Shown here: positions 60,660-64,000 of the stretch, piece by piece
Numbering within the stretch: position 1 is the stretch's first letter
Layout: every line of letters starts with the position of its first letter
Assembly: GCA_963669405.2 (NCBI GenBank)
Contig: CAXXHF010000002.1
Coordinates: forward strand, 1,426,001 to 1,490,000
Source: Aureisphaera sp963669405
Lineage (GTDB): Bacteria > Bacteroidota > Bacteroidia > Flavobacteriales > Flavobacteriaceae
Length of the DNA stretch: 64,000 bases
Direction: 5' to 3'
Program-made: the position numbers and the translations under genes
Notes under the pieces: generated by a model
Database searches by the model: none
Seen by the model: the letters and a program-made list of their open reading frames with translations, nothing else
What the model was told of the DNA's origin: nothing

Positions 60660-60826
60660 ATATTGGTTTTTTACCATTATGATTTGGTAGAAATTGCTCA
60701 TGTACTCATGAAGTCTTCATGAAAATGGTTTCAAAGCAATTTCAAATACTGCAATGCAGTAACAACAAACCCACTTAGTTACCATAGGCAAGGGAATGAA
60801 CACATTGTTTCCTTGCCTTTGTTTAT
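60660..60826 (+). ncRNA. Candidate structured small RNA or recX 3' UTR
   Basis: On the plus strand four stem-loops occur in a row: TACCA/TGGTA extended to 9 pairs (60668-60693), CATGAA/TTCATG (60707-60721), TACTGC/GCAGTA (60747-60761), and a 14-pair stem (60786-60818) followed by a T-rich tract. The last stem needs three G-U pairs that exist only on the plus strand, which fixes the direction. No gene is seen here. A promoter is weak: TATCTTTA at 60647-60654. It may instead be the recX 3' UTR. Confidence 0.5.
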
Positions 60827-60840
60827 TATATGAAATATTA

Positions 60841-61701
60841 TTAAAGTCCCAACTTGGCATGGGTCCGGGAAATGGCTCTTTCATTTTTTGTATCTATCCA
60901 TGATTGCCCTTTCCACCTACGCATCATATTGTCGAAATGACGCATCCAGAAGATATTATAAATTGCTTTTCCTAAATTTTTAGGGTTTCTAGCAATAGCA
61001 CGTAAACTCATTGAAAACCCCGGTGTTAGGTACCGCATATAATGCCAATAACCTTCTGGCATATAAAGCACCTCTCCATGTTCTAAGTTGCCAATATAAC
61101 CTTTTGCTTTTTTCAGTGCCGGCCATTTTTCATAATCAGGGTTGGTGAAATCAATATCTTCTCGAACTATTAAAGAGTGTGGAATTTTGTACAAATAGTC
61201 ATTCTGTTTTTGATCGAATAGAATGACTTGTTTTCTTCCGTGGAAATGAAAATGGAATATATTGGCAAGATCAATATCGTAGTGCATGAATGTATAACTG
61301 TCTTCCCCTCCAAAAAACAACATGGGGAGACCTTTCATGAGTTTCAGCCCGAAATCGGGATACGAAAAATCTTTTTGAAGTTCTGGGATTTCTTTCAATA
61401 TATTCCAAAGAAAAATACGATAACGTGTAGGTTCCTTTTTTAGCAACTTTACATAATCGCACATTTTCATTTCGGCATGAGCCTGATTAAAACCTTCGTC
61501 ATGTCTTACGGGACGGTCATCATATAAAGGCACAACCTTGTCACCTGCCACTTCTGCCATATAATCCAAATTCCACTTTTTAATAGCAGGCCAATCATTC
61601 ACAAAACTTTCAATGATAACTGGCTTTTGTGGCTTAAAGTAGTTTTTAATGAATGCATCTTTGGTAATAGACGCAACCCTATCTATTTCTTGTAACTGCA
61701 T
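60841..61701 (-). CDS. JmjC/cupin_8-type Fe(II) dioxygenase-like protein
   Basis: From the ATG at 61701 the 286-residue protein has a cupin_8 fold. The metal triad is visible as HYDID (HxD) in FMHYDIDLANIF and a later His in PEGYWHYMRY. The first part (PQKPVIIESFVNDWPAIKKWNLD) is typical of the family. Such enzymes hydroxylate proteins or tRNA; the substrate is not known. It is a single gene; a start at 61719 is possible but lacks conserved residues. Confidence 0.87.
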   Translation of the reverse strand: MQLQEIDRVASITKDAFIKNYFKPQKPVIIESFVNDWPAIKKWNLDYMAEVAGDKVVPLYDDRPVRHDEGFNQAHAEMKMCDYVKLLKKEPTRYRIFLWNILKEIPELQKDFSYPDFGLKLMKGLPMLFFGGEDSYTFMHYDIDLANIFHFHFHGRKQVILFDQKQNDYLYKIPHSLIVREDIDFTNPDYEKWPALKKAKGYIGNLEHGEVLYMPEGYWHYMRYLTPGFSMSLRAIARNPKNLGKAIYNIFWMRHFDNMMRRWKGQSWIDTKNERAISRTHAKLGL

Positions 61702-61797
61702 AGTAAAAAAGTAAGGCAAATTACAAAACTTTACAATAACGTCTAGTTAAAGTACTATTTACATTTACAATTTTTGTAGTAAGGAAATAGATTCTTG

Positions 61798-62697
61798 TTA
61801 TTGTTGTGTAGTAATCACCAAAGGTCCTACAAAATTACTAAAACCTTGAGATCCACAATTGGATCTTACATAGAACTCATAAGTGGTTGAAGGAGTTAAT
61901 CCATCTACCGTAGTTAGAGTTTGAGAAGTAGGCAAAACTGTTCCTGTACCCAACTCAAAACCTACAGAGCCATATTCAATCTCCCAAGCAGTTTCAGGGG
62001 AGCTCCAAGTGAGCTCCACAAAAGTAGAACCAATGAAACCAGGGTCGAAAAATTCAGGAGTTCTACAAGAAGTATCTGTAGTAAATTGAAATACTTGCGA
62101 ATAAATAGACGGAGTAACACCACAATGGGTCACCAGATAGGCGTCATAGGCTGTATCTGGGGTTAAGCCTGTAATCTGAACTGGGATTTCATTCCCTATG
62201 TCTTTAAAAGTCCCACTACCAATGGAAAAGCCTGTTGGGCCATATTCAATCTGAAAGCTTTCGCCAGAACCACTATTATAATTGATCAATACACCTGTAT
62301 TCGTTATTTGGAACGCACTCCCACTATTTGCTGGAATACATTGTAAGGTTGAAAAACTAAATGGCCCTCCAAAATCACTTTCTCCACCATTACCACAACT
62401 TGCTTTTATATAAATATCATAATCTGTGCCCGATTGCAAATCATTAACATCAAAAGATTGAGCCGAAGTAATCTGTGTTCCAGATCCTAAACTAAACCCA
62501 GCCTCTCCGTATTCAATAGTTGCCGAAGATGCTTCTCCTTGAGTCCACGAAATAAATGCCGAAGAATGCCCTTCATCAGTTATTACCAACGTTGGAATAC
62601 TACATGGTAAATTACTATTTCCTGAATCTCCTGAATCATCAGAAGAGCAAGAAAACATGATTATACTAAGTAAAAAAAGAGCTAAAAGGTTTTTCAT
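61798..62697 (-). CDS. Fibronectin type III lipoprotein, three domains
   Basis: From the ATG at 62697 the 299-residue protein has a lipobox (IIMFSC, about Cys17) and three Fn3 domains of about 90 residues. Each carries EYG-x-x-GFxxGxGT in the middle and a Cys-Gly pair (SCGNGG, HCG, NCGS) near its end. It is anchored in the outer membrane and likely binds other surface proteins or glycans. A two-domain paralog lies next to it on the same strand. Confidence 0.85.
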   Translation of the reverse strand: MKNLLALFLLSIIMFSCSSDDSGDSGNSNLPCSIPTLVITDEGHSSAFISWTQGEASSATIEYGEAGFSLGSGTQITSAQSFDVNDLQSGTDYDIYIKASCGNGGESDFGGPFSFSTLQCIPANSGSAFQITNTGVLINYNSGSGESFQIEYGPTGFSIGSGTFKDIGNEIPVQITGLTPDTAYDAYLVTHCGVTPSIYSQVFQFTTDTSCRTPEFFDPGFIGSTFVELTWSSPETAWEIEYGSVGFELGTGTVLPTSQTLTTVDGLTPSTTYEFYVRSNCGSQGFSNFVGPLVITTQQ

Positions 62698-62785
62698 TAC
62701 GATAAATTTTTGGCTCACGAAATTAGACAAAAAAAAGAACCTAGGGAAATAGGCTCTTTTCATCAACGCTTAATTCTTGAAAGTT

Positions 62786-63424
62786 TCAATTTCCATCGGT
62801 AGTGACTACTAACTGTTGACTATATTCACTGAATCCATCAGTTCCGCAATCTGCCCTTACATAGATTTCATAGGTTGTTCCAGCATTAAGATTGGTGATT
62901 TCATAATTGGGAACGCTTGTTGTAAATGGCGTCCCACTTCCTGGAATGTAACCGATAGGGCCAAACTCAACTTGCCAAGCAGTTTCGTTGTTTTCATCCC
63001 ATGTAAGTTCTATAGTGGTATCACTTACAGTTACCAAAGCCAGATTGGTTGGGGTGTTACACAATTCTACCGTTTCCAATGTCTGAAATAATGCCGATAT
63101 GTATTCGCTAAATCCATCGCTTCCACAATTAGAACGTAAAAACACCTCGTAAGTGGTTGAAGGTTCCAAGCCTTCAATTAAATACTCGTTTTGAGAAGTC
63201 TGAACCACTTGTCCTGTACCCAGCGAAAAGCCATTGGTACCATATTCAAACTCAAAAGCAGATTCTCCTCCAGTATCCCAACTAAAAAATGCAGAGGTAC
63301 TGTTTACCTGATCAATAGAAAGGTTTTCTGCTTTAGAGCAATTATTATTGGTATTAGAATTATCATCATTGGAGCAGCCAAACAAAAACGCACATGCTAC
63401 TGCCAACCAGAGCAGTTTTTTCAT
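62786..63424 (-). CDS. Fibronectin type III lipoprotein, two domains
   Basis: The 212-residue protein has a lipobox (FLFGC, about Cys17), an Asn-rich spacer, and two Fn3 domains with EYGTNGFSLGTG and EFGPIGYIPGSG blocks, plus SNCGSDG and ADCGTDG near their ends. It is a paralog of the adjacent three-domain gene; the pair probably arose by local duplication. It may be co-transcribed with it (89 bases between them). Surface binding is inferred from the fold. Confidence 0.85.
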   Translation of the reverse strand: MKKLLWLAVACAFLFGCSNDDNSNTNNNCSKAENLSIDQVNSTSAFFSWDTGGESAFEFEYGTNGFSLGTGQVVQTSQNEYLIEGLEPSTTYEVFLRSNCGSDGFSEYISALFQTLETVELCNTPTNLALVTVSDTTIELTWDENNETAWQVEFGPIGYIPGSGTPFTTSVPNYEITNLNAGTTYEIYVRADCGTDGFSEYSQQLVVTTDGN

Positions 63425-63531
63425 AAGTACAAGTTTTAAGATTAGGTAATGTTTGGCAGGTACCTAGAACGTAAAAATTATCTTAAAAATTGTATGAAAG
63501 AGTACTTAGCAAAGAAATGAGCTTATCTAGA

Positions 63532-64000
63532 CTATTTCGTAGAAACCTTAGCCTTAGCAACCTCATTACGCTCAATCGTATGTCCCGGACGGGTCCATTT
63601 TGGTTTTTCTCCCAATGCTTCATACTGAGAATCTTTGGCTTCTATTGTTTCAGGCTGGGCCTTTTTTACAAAAGGTTTTTGAGGATTTAATCCCAACAAT
63701 TTAAACATTTCCATATCCTCATTGACATCTGGATTGGGCGTTGTCAACAATTTATCTCCGGCAAAAATGGAATTGGCTCCTGCAAAGAAACACATAGCTT
63801 GACCTTCTCTACTCATCTCTGTACGTCCCGCCGAAAGACGAACTTGGGTCTGTGGCATTACAATACGCGTAGTGGCTACCATTCGAACCATTTCCCAAAT
63901 AGAAATAGGCTCTTCTTCTTCCATAGGCGTGCCCTCTACAGCCACCAAAGCATTAATAGGAACACTTTCAGGTTGTGGATTTAAAGAGGCAAGTGCAACC
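63532..64000 (-). CDS. bioB: Biotin synthase, C-terminal part (runs off the window)
   Basis: The open frame reaches base 64000, so the N-terminal part with the CxxxCxxC cluster is outside. Visible are LNPQPESVPINALVAVEGTP, the SAGRTEMS and CFFAGANSIFAGDKLLTTPN elements of BioB, and a tail of about 55 residues (LGLNPQKPFVKK and a basic end) beyond the usual enzyme end. BioB inserts sulfur into dethiobiotin using radical SAM chemistry. Confidence 0.93.
   Translation of the reverse strand, partial: VALASLNPQPESVPINALVAVEGTPMEEEEPISIWEMVRMVATTRIVMPQTQVRLSAGRTEMSREGQAMCFFAGANSIFAGDKLLTTPNPDVNEDMEMFKLLGLNPQKPFVKKAQPETIEAKDSQYEALGEKPKWTRPGHTIERNEVAKAKVSTK

Noticed and set aside
60568..60840. Small protein gene in the recX-JmjC gap
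   Set aside because: No open frame of reasonable length or composition; hairpins explain the stretch better.
62816..63439. Plus-strand frames opposite the Fn3 lipoprotein gene
   Set aside because: They mirror the repetitive Fn3 coding sequence; no start signal or domain.
1..64000. CRISPR arrays, transposases, integrases, tRNA or rRNA genes
   Set aside because: No repeat-spacer pattern, no transposase or integrase frame and no tRNA T-loop signature was seen on reading the gaps.

Overview
The window comes from a chromosome of a Bacteroidota bacterium, almost certainly a member of the Flavobacteriaceae. Evidence: gliding genes gldD and gldE, type IX secretion (T9SS) C-terminal sorting domains on three secreted proteins, DUF4271, DUF4296, DUF4301, DUF3127 and DUF4907 proteins, ATP-dependent PEP carboxykinase, a bacterial GGGP synthase, A+T-rich DNA, few Shine-Dalgarno sites, and many upstream boxes matching the Bacteroidota -7 consensus TAnnTTTG. 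No phage, insertion sequence, CRISPR array, tRNA or rRNA was seen. This is core chromosome with a few lineage-specific secreted proteins.

Layout. 1-2.6 kb: T9SS leucine-rich-repeat protein and an ECF sigma factor operon. 2.7-7.8 kb: SDR protein, an ATGA-coupled operon (GT2 glycosyltransferase, dihydroorotase, DUF4296 lipoprotein), DUF4271 and hemD. 7.9-15.7 kb: pckA, DUF423, saccharopine dehydrogenase-like, Zn protease, leuS. 15.8-19.5 kb: envelope operon ftsX, unknown, DUF3098, uppP, truB. 19.5-25 kb: thioredoxin-like, tag, aat, AtoE-type transporter, secreted M43-like protease. 25-29.5 kb: DUF3127 protein with an SSB-type tail, flavin reductase, histidine kinase, HIT, greA, Rieske-like lipoprotein. 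29.7-32 kb: unusual HExxH protein. 32-34.6 kb: TonB-dependent receptor under a TPP riboswitch. 34.7-38.5 kb: hybrid histidine kinase tail-to-tail with an NtrC-type regulator. 38.6-43.8 kb: arfB, DUF4301, NadR-like kinase, PnuC, thiamine-binding-like protein, GGGP synthase, phosphopantetheinyl transferase. 43.9-49 kb: ahcY, a T9SS GH85 endoglycosidase and two secreted unknowns. 49.2-52.2 kb: rpmA, rplU, a T9SS kelch protein, DUF4907, DUF4199. 52.3-57 kb: EamA, gldD, gldE, ssb, a frameshifted mutY. 57-64 kb: HU, a 29-codon basic protein gene, rng with a structured leader, tonB, recX, a candidate ncRNA, a JmjC-like protein, two Fn3 lipoproteins, and the 3' end of bioB.

How the genes connect. Several groups are functional: UMP synthesis plus lipid-linked sugar transfer, cell division and undecaprenyl recycling, genome maintenance (mutY-ssb-gldE-gldD, with HU divergent), and vitamin uptake. 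The most interesting signals are: (1) a thiamine-responsive receptor gene with a TPP aptamer, a start-codon hairpin and a palindrome over its promoter, with a thiamine-binding-like/PnuC/NadR-like kinase operon 8 kb away; (2) a tiny basic gene resembling the mitochondrial mS38 (AURKAIP1/COX24) domain; (3) an OB-type DUF3127 protein ending in the same DDLPF tip as SSB; (4) a metallopeptidase-like protein with HxxxD in place of the gluzincin ExxxD; (5) two plus-strand hairpins whose G-U pairs show transcript direction in gene-free DNA; (6) a one-base frameshift in mutY.
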